In this document: piece by piece, positions 1 through 10,440 of the stretch
Layout: each line of letters opens with the position of its first letter
How positions within the stretch are numbered: position 1 is the stretch's first letter
DNA from: Ophiura sarsii
Taxonomy: Eukaryota > Echinodermata > Ophiuroidea > Amphilepidida > Ophiuridae
Length of the DNA: 64,000 bases
Assembly (NCBI GenBank): GCA_035610835.1
Contig: CM069449.1
Coordinates: 9,374,855-9,438,854 of the forward strand
Direction of reading: 5' to 3'
Notes under the pieces: generated by a model
The model's database searches: none
Seen by the model: the letters and a program-made list of their open reading frames with translations, nothing else
What the model was told of the DNA's origin: nothing
Made by a program: the position numbers and the translations under genes

Positions 1-199
<199 letters not shown>

Positions 200-261
200 G
201 TTTTAGTTGGTGCGACAACACCCTTGCTTTTATGGTACGCCCCTGAGTCGATGTCACTCAC

Positions 262-344
262 CTCGGTACCGTCCACCCACGTAAAACGTTGTTCGCCTAC
301 TCTATCATGAAGTCCAATCCATAAATATTCATTTGCGGCCTTAG
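262..344 (-). CDS. Mosaic lectin exon 20: second CTLD, middle exon
   Basis: An 83-nt exon that completes the split codon of exon 19 with its first two bases (ct) and ends in phase 0 before a GTGAGT donor. It encodes the centre of a C-type lectin domain: a WIG motif within YLWIGLHDR, then FTWVDGTE, the usual beta-strand region before the Ca-binding loop. The first C-type lectin has the equivalent exon at 32544-32632 with the same phases (1 in, 0 out), so the two domains share a gene structure. The third exon, with the sugar-binding EPN/QPD-type motif, must lie to the left of the window, so specificity cannot be read. Confidence 0.88.
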
Positions 345-1160
345 CTTGAACTATGAATAAATGTTAAAAATTATACTGGATGAGTTTAGTATCCCACAAT
401 TCAGGTCAAGAACATTCAGGATGCCTTTCATCCAATTCATAGTTCATACATGTACCACTGTCGTTAAGCGTCCGTCTACGAACGCGACGGAGGATAACAG
501 TTGCCGTTGTTTCAACTGGCGCAATGCTATGCGTCGACGAAGACCGACAAACTTTTATTGGGATACTAATACTTCAGTTCAAATCGGGATGCCGGGGATC
601 AAAAGGTCCAGTTCCATAGACCTTTTTTACGGATTTAACATTTTGTTAAAGGTTAAAACCATTGTTAAAGGATCGACAAATGTTTTTGGCGGTAAAACTA
701 CTATTAAATCAGCTCTAAATAGGCGAGAAATATTCGGCTTTTTATATATCAGCGCGCAAAAAAAAGTAATCCAAGCGTAAAAGCGCGATTTTGGCATACG
801 CAAGCGTCACGCATACAATGTCACTGCGACATTACGCGCCATATTGCACCATGCGAGAGTTTTGCGCGCGATGCTCTTCTGGATTAATTCACTGATGTAA
901 GCAGGTTTCGCCAATTTGGAACTGACTGAACTTTAGTTGTGTTATTCGTATGATCAGACGAACATTTGAAATATCGGTTATCAAAATTAAAGCAAGTCTC
1001 GAATTTTGAACCCACATGCAAAAGTCATAGACCTTTTCAAATACCCACATGCAAAAGTCATAGATCTTTTAAAATTTAATACCTCGGTAACCAAACATCG
1101 GAAGTGAGGCAAACTATACATTTTGAGAATCCTCATGCTCAGACGAAAAATTTGGTAGGC

Positions 1161-1626
1161 TTAAGGAAAGTGTCAACCCTTTTTGGCGCCAAATTTAACA
1201 AGCACTGTAACTTTTAACAAATTAAGGTGATGTACATAAAAGTATACGTTTTTATATGAAATGAGTCAGAGAATCCATTTTTGGTATCAAATTTAACTAA
1301 AAAAAGTGATTTTTACATTTTTGCCCAGAAATCAGTTTTTTGGCGCAAACATTTTTCAGACAACCTAACAAAATCTGTTTTTGGTAAAAAATTCCAAAAT
1401 TTCACCAAAATCATCTAAAGTCAATTATCTAGGATAATTAATTTTGGCACTTTTTGGTCAATATTTTTAAAACTAAACATTGTTAAGCCAAAAAAAAAAC
1501 AATCCTAGATAATTGACTTTAGATGATTTTGGTGACATTTTGGAATTTTTAACAGAAAAATGATTTTATTAGGTTGTCTGAAAAAAGTTGATAAATTTCA
1601 TAAAAAAGGGTTGACACTTTCCTTAA
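1161..1626. mobile_element. Foldback MITE with TTAA ends
   Basis: The left end reads TTAAGGAAAGTGTCAACCC and the right end is its exact reverse complement, so both ends sit on TTAA. Inside, 1361-1440 is the inverted copy of about 1500-1585 (shared core AAAATCATCTAAAGTCAATT), giving a long hairpin. No coding frame is present. The TTAA borders suggest a piggyBac-type target, but TA-flanked mariner-type ends would read similarly. About 466 bp. Confidence 0.75.
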
Positions 1627-1699
1627 CCCTGTTTTTCTGAATAATACTACCACAAGGTAGTAAAACGGGTCAAATTTGAAGGGAAAATCAGTCTCAGCA

Positions 1700-1766
1700 C
1701 GCGCCGCGGATCGAACCCGGTTGCGTGCGTGCAATGATACTCTACCGACTGAGCTACACCGGTGAA
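1700..1766 (-). repeat. tRNA-derived SINE head
   Basis: The minus strand carries a pol III A box (TAGCTCAGTCGG at 1756-1745) and a B box (GGTTCGATCC at 1717-1708) at tRNA-like spacing. There is no matching acceptor stem and the anticodon arm is not credible (GCACGCACGCA run). It is therefore a SINE head or tRNA relic, not a working tRNA gene. Confidence 0.6.
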
Positions 1767-2092
1767 CTTCAAAAAAACAAGTTGAATCACGCGCTGAGCG
1801 TGGCAAGAGATTGATGGGGCCGCCGCGAGGTACAATATTGTAGCACTGTGCGCTTCTGTAGAGTCCAGGAAGGTTAGGGTTAACGGCGCATGAAAAAAAG
1901 TGTAGCACACACGGAATTCCTGCAGACTTTTAATATGTGGTTTTTCATTTGGGATACTATCCTGAAAAAAAATCAGCTTGGTACTATTGTTGGTGGCTAT
2001 AGCAAATCTAAAATCATTGGTCTATTATATTGCCAGTGAGTACCCCGCCTCCAGGGTTTGCTTAAACAACCCCAATCTACGAGTAAACTTAC

Positions 2093-2242
2093 GTGTATGG
2101 TATATTTGTTCGTCAGCATTATGAATGCTTGTAAGGTTGCTATCCAGACGTTGGCATTCGGATTGGGCATCAGAAAATGTCATTCTGTCGGTATTTACGT
2201 AATAACAATAGTCGCCATTGACATCCCAGCTCGCAGGACACT
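2093..2242 (-). CDS. Mosaic lectin exon 19: second CTLD, first exon
   Basis: A 150-nt exon preceded by CTTTTCAG and followed by GTAAGT; phase 1 in and 1 out. It encodes the N-terminal half of a long-form C-type lectin domain: CPASWDVNGDYCYYVN (first disulphide pair), then SECQRLDSNLTSI and a NADEQIYH helix. The layout closely parallels exon 8 of the same gene (CPENWDSFGKHCYLVN ... NLTSIGNAEEH), pointing to internal domain duplication. It follows the F5/8C exon directly: the bases g and ag fuse to a Glu codon. NLT is a potential N-glycosylation site shared by both CTLDs. Confidence 0.92.
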
Positions 2243-2653
2243 CTGAAAAGTATTATTGATATTAAAAGCGATTTTATGCCGAAAATGTGTATGTATGTAC
2301 ATTCTTGTTCATTGTACATTTTGACAGTGTTTTTTTCTTCTGAAATAATTAGTCCAGAACATGGATCATTCCGCTTGATAAGCACATCATGAGCTGGGTT
2401 GAAGGAAAAAACCATATCAATTTGGTTTTCAGTGAGATTTCAAATGGATTTCTTTTATTTACATATAGTTTTTGGTCATTCTCAAACAAACAAAATTCAA
2501 CATTTTAAAATTACTTTAAAAATATGCTAGTGTTTAATTTGTCACGGTTACTGAAGTTTAATATTTGAAACTAGTAATAAAAAAGATAAACATACAATCC
2601 AATACAAAAGTTCGTCGGGCCTGTTTTCATCATTTGCCTGTATTATTATTTAC

Positions 2654-2792
2654 CTTGACAACCAAGTAGTTCAAATCGCATGCAAATTGATTGAGACCAT
2701 TCCCACGGTTGTATGCGTATAAATCTGGCTACGACTGGAGTGTGGAAATATCGCGTGACGGGCGTAGTTGTGTCGGTGTTGCCATCAAACAT
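2654..2792 (-). CDS. Mosaic lectin exon 18: F5/8C domain, C-terminal exon
   Basis: A 139-nt exon with acceptor TTCTCGCAG and donor GTAAAT; phase 0 in, 1 out. It encodes the end of an F5/8 type C (discoidin) domain: MFDGNTDTTTPVTRYF, then the diagnostic VVARFIRIQPWEW, and finally MRFELLGCQG, whose Cys should pair with the Cys at the domain start in exon 16. F5/8C domains bind glycans, collagen or anionic phospholipids on cell surfaces; the ligand cannot be told from sequence. It sits immediately upstream of the second C-type lectin domain. Confidence 0.94.
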
Positions 2793-5430
2793 CTGCGAGA
2801 AAAAAACACAAATTGATCTATTCGCTCTTGTATTGGCACACGGATCCGCCATTTGTGAGGAGAGACTCGAACTGTACCGCATTGAATAGGACTTTTCCAC
2901 CATAGATCGTCAATAGAGGGGATGATTATCTCCCAGGTTATCTCTATTCAAATGTTGTGTGGAGCTGATCTATGTCTGTTTCGCACACACCTGTATGACT
3001 AGCATGGATGAAAAGCCCGGCAAACAGAATGGGTATTGAATAGTCTATTGCGGCAACTGCAGTATCTATACTAGCTAAAACAGGACACATCGGTGTTAGT
3101 TATAATACTTCTAAAATTTGAAACATATAAATTGAATACACACATTCACCGATGCGATAGATGTAGCGGTATTTGTGAAGTTTGTAGACACTTATTTAAC
3201 CCAGTTTTTTGAGCGCGATGGACAATAGCACATCTTTTGAAATCGATTCCTAGCATTTGAATGCATCTAGGAATGAGAGTGTCGTATTATTTCATGGATG
3301 TTGAGAAGTTATTTCATGACAAGGCGAAAGGCTAATCGGCTTTTTGCCCGAAACACACATAGCATCAAACAAAACACCCACTTTATCAATCCCTGTCTTG
3401 AATATCTATGATTCTAATTACTCGACTTTCTTCGTACATTATGACTGGTTACCCAGTGAAAAATTGTGAAATGATATATCACTGTCATTCAACCTGTGAA
3501 GGGGACAAGTATGACATGTTTGCTAGTTTCAAGTGGGATGTGATCACTCGTGTCCAGCAATAATTTTTACCGTTTTTGAAGAAGAACACATACAGCATGT
3601 ACAGGCTGTCCCAAAATGATTAGTACCCATCGATGCCCAAAGTTCAATAAAAAATTATCATCAAAATCAATAAAATTAGATCCGTTGTTTTACTATCATA
3701 TTTGTTATAATGTACCCTTTCATTAGAATTTTAGATCATGAATATCGGACTTATTTAACTGAAGTTACACTCCATTGTGTAAGACATTGTGATTTCCCCT
3801 TTTTGGCAAAGTGCAAAAAAAAATGTGTTGGTAAACAGCTTGTTTGAAAGAAACTAATACATTCTCTTAATCTCTTGTCTGTTAATATATTTGGTTTCCT
3901 TTCTATTTATGAGATGACTAGCAGTCCTCGAATACTGTATTCGTCGGCATGATTCTGAGCGGCTCATTTTTGGTGGGTTTTGTCGTATGGGTTGTGTAAT
4001 CACGGTACAGTTACTGCGTTATAGCGTGGTTCGTTTGTGAAAAAAAAGTTAAAAAAAGTAAGGTTGTAGGTTCGACGAAACTTTAATATGTTGTATATTA
4101 TATTCATACCTACTGCATGAAAATCATTTTGAGGTCCAAAATAATTTAGAATAAGGCGTATCTAAGGTGTGTTGGGCCGATAACCAAGGCACGTTTCTGT
4201 AAGCCATGACGGGAACAATTCTCGGCCATATGTTATCCTCCTAGTTCTATATTATTGTCGGGTTTGATATTCGATATTGCGTACATGTTCCGGGAGCATA
4301 ATATAAGGCCAGAATCTTTTACGTGCGATTTCGCTAGGATGTACAGTGATGCGCCCCATCGATAGTCTCTACGCATAAGAAGTAGACCCCGAATTACATG
4401 GAATTAAAATGTGGTTTGTGTTTGTATTTATTGTATGTCATCAATCATTTTCCTCTCATTCTTCTCACTGGCATAATATGTTGGTGTTTGTTGTCATTTA
4501 TACGCTATTTATAAGGTTATTTGCCTACGTTAATGAATGCGGATAGTTATAGTCAATTATAATTCAAGGTAATCGGCTGGCGTGAATTCATTGATACCAT
4601 GAGCTCACGTAGTCCTTTTCAGTACTTGTTCAGGCAAATGTGTAAGGGGGAACCATACCAAAAAGACAAGGCTATCATGTGACTATTTCACGGACATATT
4701 GGACAGGTTTAACTTAAAAATGAGTGCTCACCTGTTTCTTGACCAATATGCATCTATTATTCGGATGAAATTCAATCCGGTAGCCTTACACAGAAAAACA
4801 AAATTACCAAATTTACCATACCGTGATGTGATTATTGTTTTTTAAGATGGCCGACGAAGATGATTTTGTATTACCACTGGTGAAGGTGGTTGTTTACTTG
4901 CTAGTCGTAAATAAAAAGATCCAAAGCGAATTTTCTGAACACTTTTGCTAGCTCTTAGTTTCATAGCAATGTCATGAATTCGAAAGAGAACATTATGGAC
5001 AAGTTTGAGTCTCCAAAAAGGTGAACGAGACATAAAAACTGAGGATTTTCAGGTCTAAATAATTCCCTTCTACATTCTGCCTTTACCCGATACCCAAATT
5101 CACAGATTTGGTTTCTATCGAAACTAGAGCTCACATACGTTACGAAAATAAAAATACGCGGCGAAGAATCACATTTTAGTGAGCATAATAAAGAGTACAA
5201 ATAATGCACAGATTAAATACAAAATAAATCCATTTCAAATAAATCTCCACATTAAATGTGCATAATCGTGATTTAGCCGACAAGTTGTTGTTTTTAAATT
5301 TAAATAAGCTTATTATTATTTTTTATTATTTTTATTTTGATGAATGAATGAAATGATGGATAATTTCAGAATCAAATGTTTAGAAACATTTCGGGAATCC
5401 TGGGTCTCACCCAAAAAAACAAAACGGGCC
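2793..5430. other. Intron sequence, mostly unique
   Basis: Part of the 5.4-kb intron between F5/8C exons 17 and 18. The only structured piece found is a truncated transposon end at 3600-3890. The other open frames here have no recognisable similarity. Confidence 0.6.
3600..3890. mobile_element. Truncated copy of the ACAGGCTGTCC element family
   Basis: Begins with TACAGGCTGTCCCAAAATG after a TA and runs into sequence that is the inverted counterpart of the right end of the composite element at 47220-48730 (shared blocks TTTTAGATCATGAATATCGG and TAATCTCTTGTCT). Only one terminus is present, so this is a decayed or truncated copy. Confidence 0.65.
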
Positions 5431-7765
5431 CCGGGATTACGAATTAGCCTAAAAAATGATGGATACCATAAAATGTGTCCCGAATTGATTTTTTTGGATG
5501 ATTTCATATTTTGAGCTACTTATAAAGTCTGTGTAGCCAGGAAAGGTGTAGCTAACCCCTTACGAAAATGCAATCACGAAAATGTGGTTGCAGCAAGGTG
5601 GTACCACCAAGGAGGTGTCAACACCTCCCTGGTACCACGTAGCGCAAGGTTGTAGCAAGGTTGTCGCAAGGTTGCACAAGTTTGTTGCAATGTTGCGCAA
5701 GGTTGTGGATGATTGCTGCAAGGTTGCGCAACCTTCTCAGAAGAACCAAACTGGTTGTGCAAGGTTGCATTTTTCCCAAACTTAACCTTGCGCAAGGTTG
5801 TATTTTTCCAAATCTAACCTTGCGCAAGGGTGCAGAATTGATTGAGATTTTTATAAGGAACGGGTCAAACTGCAACACATTGTCATTTGACGCAGAAAAA
5901 AAAATCCAGCAATTTAGCCTAAAAAATGAACGGACACCATAAAATGTGTACCGATTAGATTTTTTTATATGATTTCACATTTTAAGCTACGTATAAAGTC
6001 TGTGTAGCTAACCCGTCAAACCGCAACATATTTGACGCGGAAAAAAATCCGGCAATTTAGCCTAAAAAATGACAGACACCATAAAATGTGTCCCGATTTG
6101 ATTCTTTGGATATGATTTCACATTTTGAGCTACGTATAAAGTCTGTGTAGCTAACGGGTCAAACCGCAACACATTTGACGGAGAAAAAAACATTCCGGCA
6201 ATTTAGCTTAAAAAATGACGGACACCATAAAATGTGTCCCGATTTTGATTTTTTTGGATATTATTTCACATTTTGAGCTTCGTATAAAGTCTGTGTAGCT
6301 AATTTGATGGAGAAAAACAATTCCGGCAATTTAGCCTAAAAAATGACGGACACCATAAAATGTGTCCCGATTTTGATTTTTTGGATATGATTTTCACATT
6401 TTGAGCTACGTATAAAGTCTGTGTAGCTAACGTGTCAAACCGCAACACATTTGACGGAGAAAAAACATTCCGGCAATTTAGCTTAAAAAATGACGGACAC
6501 CATAAAATGTGTCCCGATTTCGATTTTTTGGATATGATTTCACATTTTGAGCTTCGTATAAAGTCTGTGTAGCTAGCCGGTCATACTGCAAAACATTTGG
6601 AAGAGCAAACAAATTGCCGGCAATTTAGCCTAAAAAATGAACGGACACCATAAAATGTGTCCCGATATGATTTTTTGGATTTGATTTCACATTTTGAGCT
6701 ACGTATAAAGTCTGTGTAGCTAACCGGTCAAACTGCAACATATTTGATGGAGAAAATGAATTCCGGCAATTTAGCCTAAAAAATGACGGACACCATAAAA
6801 TGTGTTCGATTTGATTTTTTGGATAGCATTTCACACTTTGAGCTTCGTATAAAGTCTGTGTAGCTTACGGGTCAAACCGCAACACATTTGATGCAGAAAA
6901 AATAATTCCAGCAATTTAGCTTAAAAAATGACGGACACCATAAAATGTGTCCCGATTTTGATTTTTTGGATATGATTTCACATTTTGAGCTTCGTATAAA
7001 GTCTGTGTAGCTAGCCGGTCATACTGCAAAACATTTGGAAGAGCAAACAAATTGCCGGTAATTTAGCCTAAAAAATGAACGGACACCATAAAATGTGTCC
7101 CGATATGATTTTTTGGATTTGATTTCACATTTTGAGCTACGTATAAAGTCTGTGTAGCTAACCGGTCAAACTGCAAAACATTTGGAAGAGCAAACAAATT
7201 GCCGGTAATTTAGCCTAAAAAATGAACGGACACCATAAAATGTGTCCCGATATGATTTTTTGGATTTGATTTCACATTTTGAGCTACGTATAAAGTCTGT
7301 GTAGCTAACCGGTCAAACTGCAACATATTTGATGGAGAAAATAAATTCCGGCAATTTAGCCTAAAAAATGACGGACACCATAAAATGTGTTCGATTTGAT
7401 TTTTTGGATAGCATTTCACACTTTGAGCTTCGTATAAAGTCTGTGTAGCTTACGGGTCAAACCGCAACACATTTGATGCAGAAAAAATAATTCCAGCAAT
7501 TTAGCTTAAAAAATGACGGACACCATAAAATGTGTCCCGATTTTGATTTTTTGGATATGATTTCACATTTTGAGCTTCGTATAAAGTCTGTGTAGCTAGC
7601 CGGTCATACTGCAAAACATTTGGAAGAGCAAACAAATTGCCGGTAATTTAGCCTAAAAAATGAACGGACACCATAAAATGTGTCCCTATATGATTTTTTG
7701 GATTTGATTTCACATTTTGAGCTACGTATAAAGTCTGTGTAGCTAACCGGTCAAACTGCAACACA
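5430..7765. repeat. ~147-bp satellite array, about 14 units
   Basis: Units begin near 5441, 5911, 6053, 6200, 6328, 6475, 6622, 6768, 6912, 7059, 7206, 7354, 7499 and 7646, each with an AATTTAGCCTAAAAAATGA-type block, then CACCATAAAATGTGTCC and GTATAAAGTCTGTGTAGCTA. The usual spacing is 144-147 bp. Segments 6622-7205 and 7206-7790 repeat almost exactly with a 585-bp period (four units), a higher-order arrangement. The first unit is separated from the rest by a 370-bp insert. The repeated short open frames here are by-products of the array. Confidence 0.93.
5540..5850. repeat. GCAAGGTTGT-type short tandem repeat inside the satellite
   Basis: Interrupts the satellite between its first and second units. 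Variants of GCAAGGTTGT recur about ten times, and a palindromic block occurs at 5609-5628 (GGAGGTGT and ACACCTCC arms around CA). The overlapping open frames in both strands are by-products of the repeat. Confidence 0.75.
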
Positions 7766-7767
7766 TT

Positions 7768-7899
7768 ACGTTCCATCGTCCTGTACAGTTTGAGCCAAGT
7801 TTCAAATATTGTCTGACCATGGTCTGACAGGGGCTGACATATTGAATTGGCTATCACATTAGTATTTGTGTGTGAACATGGTGTGAATGGGGGTGATAC
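7768..7899. repeat. 132-bp duplicate, copy 1
   Basis: Near-identical to 9084-9219 in the same orientation; both start ACATTACGTTCCATCGTCC and end near GGTGTGAATGGGGG. Copy 1 abuts the satellite on its left and the palindrome array on its right. The level of identity implies a recent duplication or two copies of one element end. Confidence 0.85.
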
Positions 7900-8195
7900 T
7901 GGAACACCAGGTAAAATAAGTCCCGGCCGATACTGGCACCTATAAAATGTACCAGTATCGGGCGATACTGGAACACAATTATGTACCAGTATCGTTCAAT
8001 ACTAGGAAAATGTACAACTTGAAGCATGTGTACCAGTATCAAACGATACTGGAACATAAACACATTCCAGTATCGACCGATACTGGAACGAAACGGTAAA
8101 ATCGCATCAGTCTCGAGCGATACTGGCAAATATAATGTTCCAGTATTGAACGATACTGGTATACAAGTAGCTGTGACCTAAAGTATACTTTTCTG
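7895..8195. repeat. Array of 20-bp palindromes (CCAGTATCGNNCGATACTGG)
   Basis: The perfect-dyad core CCAGTATCG-NN-CGATACTGG, or half of it, recurs about seven times, separated by 10-20 bp AT-rich spacers. The outer edge reads GTGACCTAAAGTATACTTTT. The same array in opposite orientation, with a matching edge, is at 26435-26760. It lies only about 35 bp downstream of the F5/8C exon 17 donor. This is probably the terminal or internal array of a non-autonomous mobile element. Confidence 0.85.
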
Positions 8196-8228
8196 AAATG
8201 GCATTCGCAGAAAATTACTAATTAATAC

Positions 8229-8396
8229 CTCCGCATTATTGTTCCCATCTTTCACATTGTTCCATTGGCGTCCAGTCTGCCCATACTGTACTTTGAACTT
8301 GGTTACCCATCGTGGGTAATTACCACATGGTGGCGTGCTACTGTCTCGACCTTGTAATATAACGCCAGTGACGCTTGTACGATGAAAAAGATCCAC
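8229..8396 (-). CDS. Mosaic lectin exon 17: F5/8C domain, middle exon
   Basis: A 168-nt exon (56 codons, phase 0 on both sides) with acceptor TTTGTCCCAG and donor GTATTA. It encodes VDLFHRTSVTGVILQGRD, the central discoidin motif, then PRWVTKFKVQYGQTGRQWNN and a short Asn-rich stretch. It joins directly to WIQ at the end of exon 16, restoring the canonical QWIQVDL core. Two extra Cys-adjacent residues (PPCGNY) lie in the mid loop. Confidence is high because frame, splice sites and motif agree. Confidence 0.95.
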
Positions 8397-10258
8397 CTGG
8401 GACAAACAACAACAATGACAATAATGAAAAACAACAACAACAAATACAACAATTACCCCAAGAACGAGATTTGTGCATAACGTCGTTCAAAAGAAAAGAG
8501 GTAGACTTGTCGCTTAAGAACAAATTGGCAATTTAGGAACTGAAGGCAAACAAGAACAGTCCTTACAATGGACGGGCTCCTGACATATAGTAATTAAGTG
8601 GTCAATAAAATAATATAAATTGGAATTAGGGTAAAATCAAACATGAACCACAACTGAAATTGTTATATTCAAACGCCAATAACCCCCCCCCCCCCAAGTT
8701 CTATATTCATTACTTACGACCCCCCCCCCCCCCACCCCCTTCAATGTACGGACTCCCCTGTCCCCAGAGGTCCGTTTGCCCATTGAAAAGGGGTTTCATG
8801 GCATTACGCATGCTTAAGCCCCCCCCCCCCAAAAAAAAAAAAGTTGACTTCTGGGTCGGACGGTCGAATTGTTTTCAAAAAATGTAAACAGGGAGATACT
8901 CAAAAACACGTTTTTAAGATTTTTGTTGATTTTTTTAAAAAACAAACAGATACTCAAACTCGTTTTCATCGTTCTTTATTGTTATGTGTTTCTTCAATTT
9001 TTGGTGGTTTTTTTTTTTATAGTTTTCTTTTCTTCTAATAATAATAGCGACCCTAGATTTCCGAAAATTCGGGTCGGTCGGACATTACGTTCCATCGTCC
9101 TGTACAGTTTGAGCCAAGTTTCAAATATTGTCTGACCATGGTCTGACAGGGGCTGACATATTGAATTGGCTATCACATTATTATTTGTGTGTGAACATGG
9201 TGTGAATGGGGGGTGATACACCCTGGACCAACTGTCTAGACGACCCGAAAAGGCACTCGCTGTAACCACGCTGCAACACTCCTGCTATGTGCCTTATTGG
9301 CATAGTATGTCGGTCTTTAGCCCCATTGGGCTACATTTTAAACTAGAATCTGCTATATAATTGTAATTTCTTTTGCAATTTGAACTTTATATTTGAACAA
9401 ATTCAAGTTCAAACATTGAATTTCTTAACGCAAAAACATTGAAAAGTCGCGCGCTGGGCTAAAAAAATCCACCCACGAATTTGTCAATTCAACACATGGA
9501 CCGCACGCTGGGAAGACCATGAGGCAGCCAGTCTACAATCTATCAACATGAATTGACACACGCAGAGACTTTCAGCCACATTGGGCTAAGTTTTAAAACT
9601 AAAATCTGATCCAGGGATAATATATTGTGACTATTTTCAAATTTTAAACTTTTGACATTGACTAAATTTGAAATAGTACTAATTCAAAATTGAAGCTAAA
9701 GTGTGAATTTCTCAACACAACAACTTTCAAAAGTAAAACTTTGGGCTTATTTCCACACAGAACATTATCCAATTTAATTGAATCTAAATAAACTTGTGTT
9801 TGGGTAAATTTTGAACATTTTCTGTCAGAAAACATTAAGCTAATTTCGTAATTTCCTATGGATTTCACTCGTTCGACCAGCAAACAATATGAACATTATT
9901 TCATTTATGAACATTAACACAAGAAAAACAGCAACAACTGTAATTTTTACGTTTCTAAAGTCCCCACTAATACCATGCTAGTACCAAGTTTTTCCTACCA
10001 TGGACCAAACCAGGATACCACCTGGTGCTTGGCCAGCGATCCTAGTAGCCGGGCTAGAAAATACACAGGCGTGGTGCAATAAATCAAATAAATCAGCCAA
10101 AGAAAGTCATGATATATTACCCCGGATACCAGGGCAGATCCGTGGTAAAAAGATATCAGTATATAAAGGGAACGTAATCGTAATGGGAAAGGGCAAGTCA
10201 ACTTCTTTTTTTTGGCCTTAAATGGCCCTCCTCCTCCCACGGGGACTTATTTTTGTAC
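8397..10258. other. Intron with retro-like and duplicated debris
   Basis: Contains three poly-C runs (about 8683, 8721 and 8820), an A-run, a GGGTCGGACGGTCG block (8850), an AATAATAAT stretch (9038), and the second 132-bp duplicate (9084-9219). It also holds a tandem pair near 9309-9470 and 9570-9760 that shares GCCACATTGGGCTA-like text. No coding exon was recognised. Confidence 0.6.
9084..9219. repeat. 132-bp duplicate, copy 2
   Basis: Second copy of the block at 7768-7899, same orientation, differing by a few bases (one extra G in the terminal run). It is preceded by a GGTCGGTCGG motif that ends a retro-like insertion. Confidence 0.85.
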
Positions 10259-10440
10259 CTGTATCCATTGATCTCGATCTTTGACCAAACTACACCAACT
10301 GCACGAGTGGGATGAAGACGGTGCAACGTAATTGAGTCGTCCCTGGTGCCCTGCATGTTTGGTGTTATACATAGACGACACCGTTATCTGACTATCCTGA
10401 ATTCGTCTATCTTCCATTCCAAGTTGTGACTGACACCTAG
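10259..10440 (-). CDS. Mosaic lectin exon 16: F5/8C domain, N-terminal exon
   Basis: A 182-nt exon, phase 1 in and 0 out, with acceptor ACTAAACAG and donor GTACAA. It encodes the textbook start of an F5/8C domain: CQSQLGMEDRRIQDSQITVSS, then NTKHAGHQGRLNY and DRDQWIQ. The first Cys is expected to bond with the Cys near the end of exon 18. The three F5/8C exons total 163 residues including boundaries, a normal length for the family. Upstream it is joined to the linker exon at 15109-15210. Confidence 0.95.

Larger units (their letters stand above)
345..2092 (-). other. Intron 19 of mosaic lectin gene
   Basis: Non-coding stretch between the two exons of the second C-type lectin domain. It contains a foldback MITE (1161-1626) and a tRNA-derived SINE head (about 1700-1766). 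A plus-strand open frame at 361-780 shows no recognisable domain and is treated as chance. Confidence 0.7.

Noticed and set aside
361..780. 139-residue plus-strand open frame
   Set aside because: No recognisable motif, lies in an intron opposite to the gene, and no splice or translation context supports it.
1700..1766. tRNA gene on the minus strand
   Set aside because: A and B boxes are good but there is no acceptor stem or valid anticodon arm; called a SINE head.
5574..5942. Several overlapping open frames on both strands
   Set aside because: Products of the GCAAGGTTGT-type tandem repeat and adjoining satellite; not genes.
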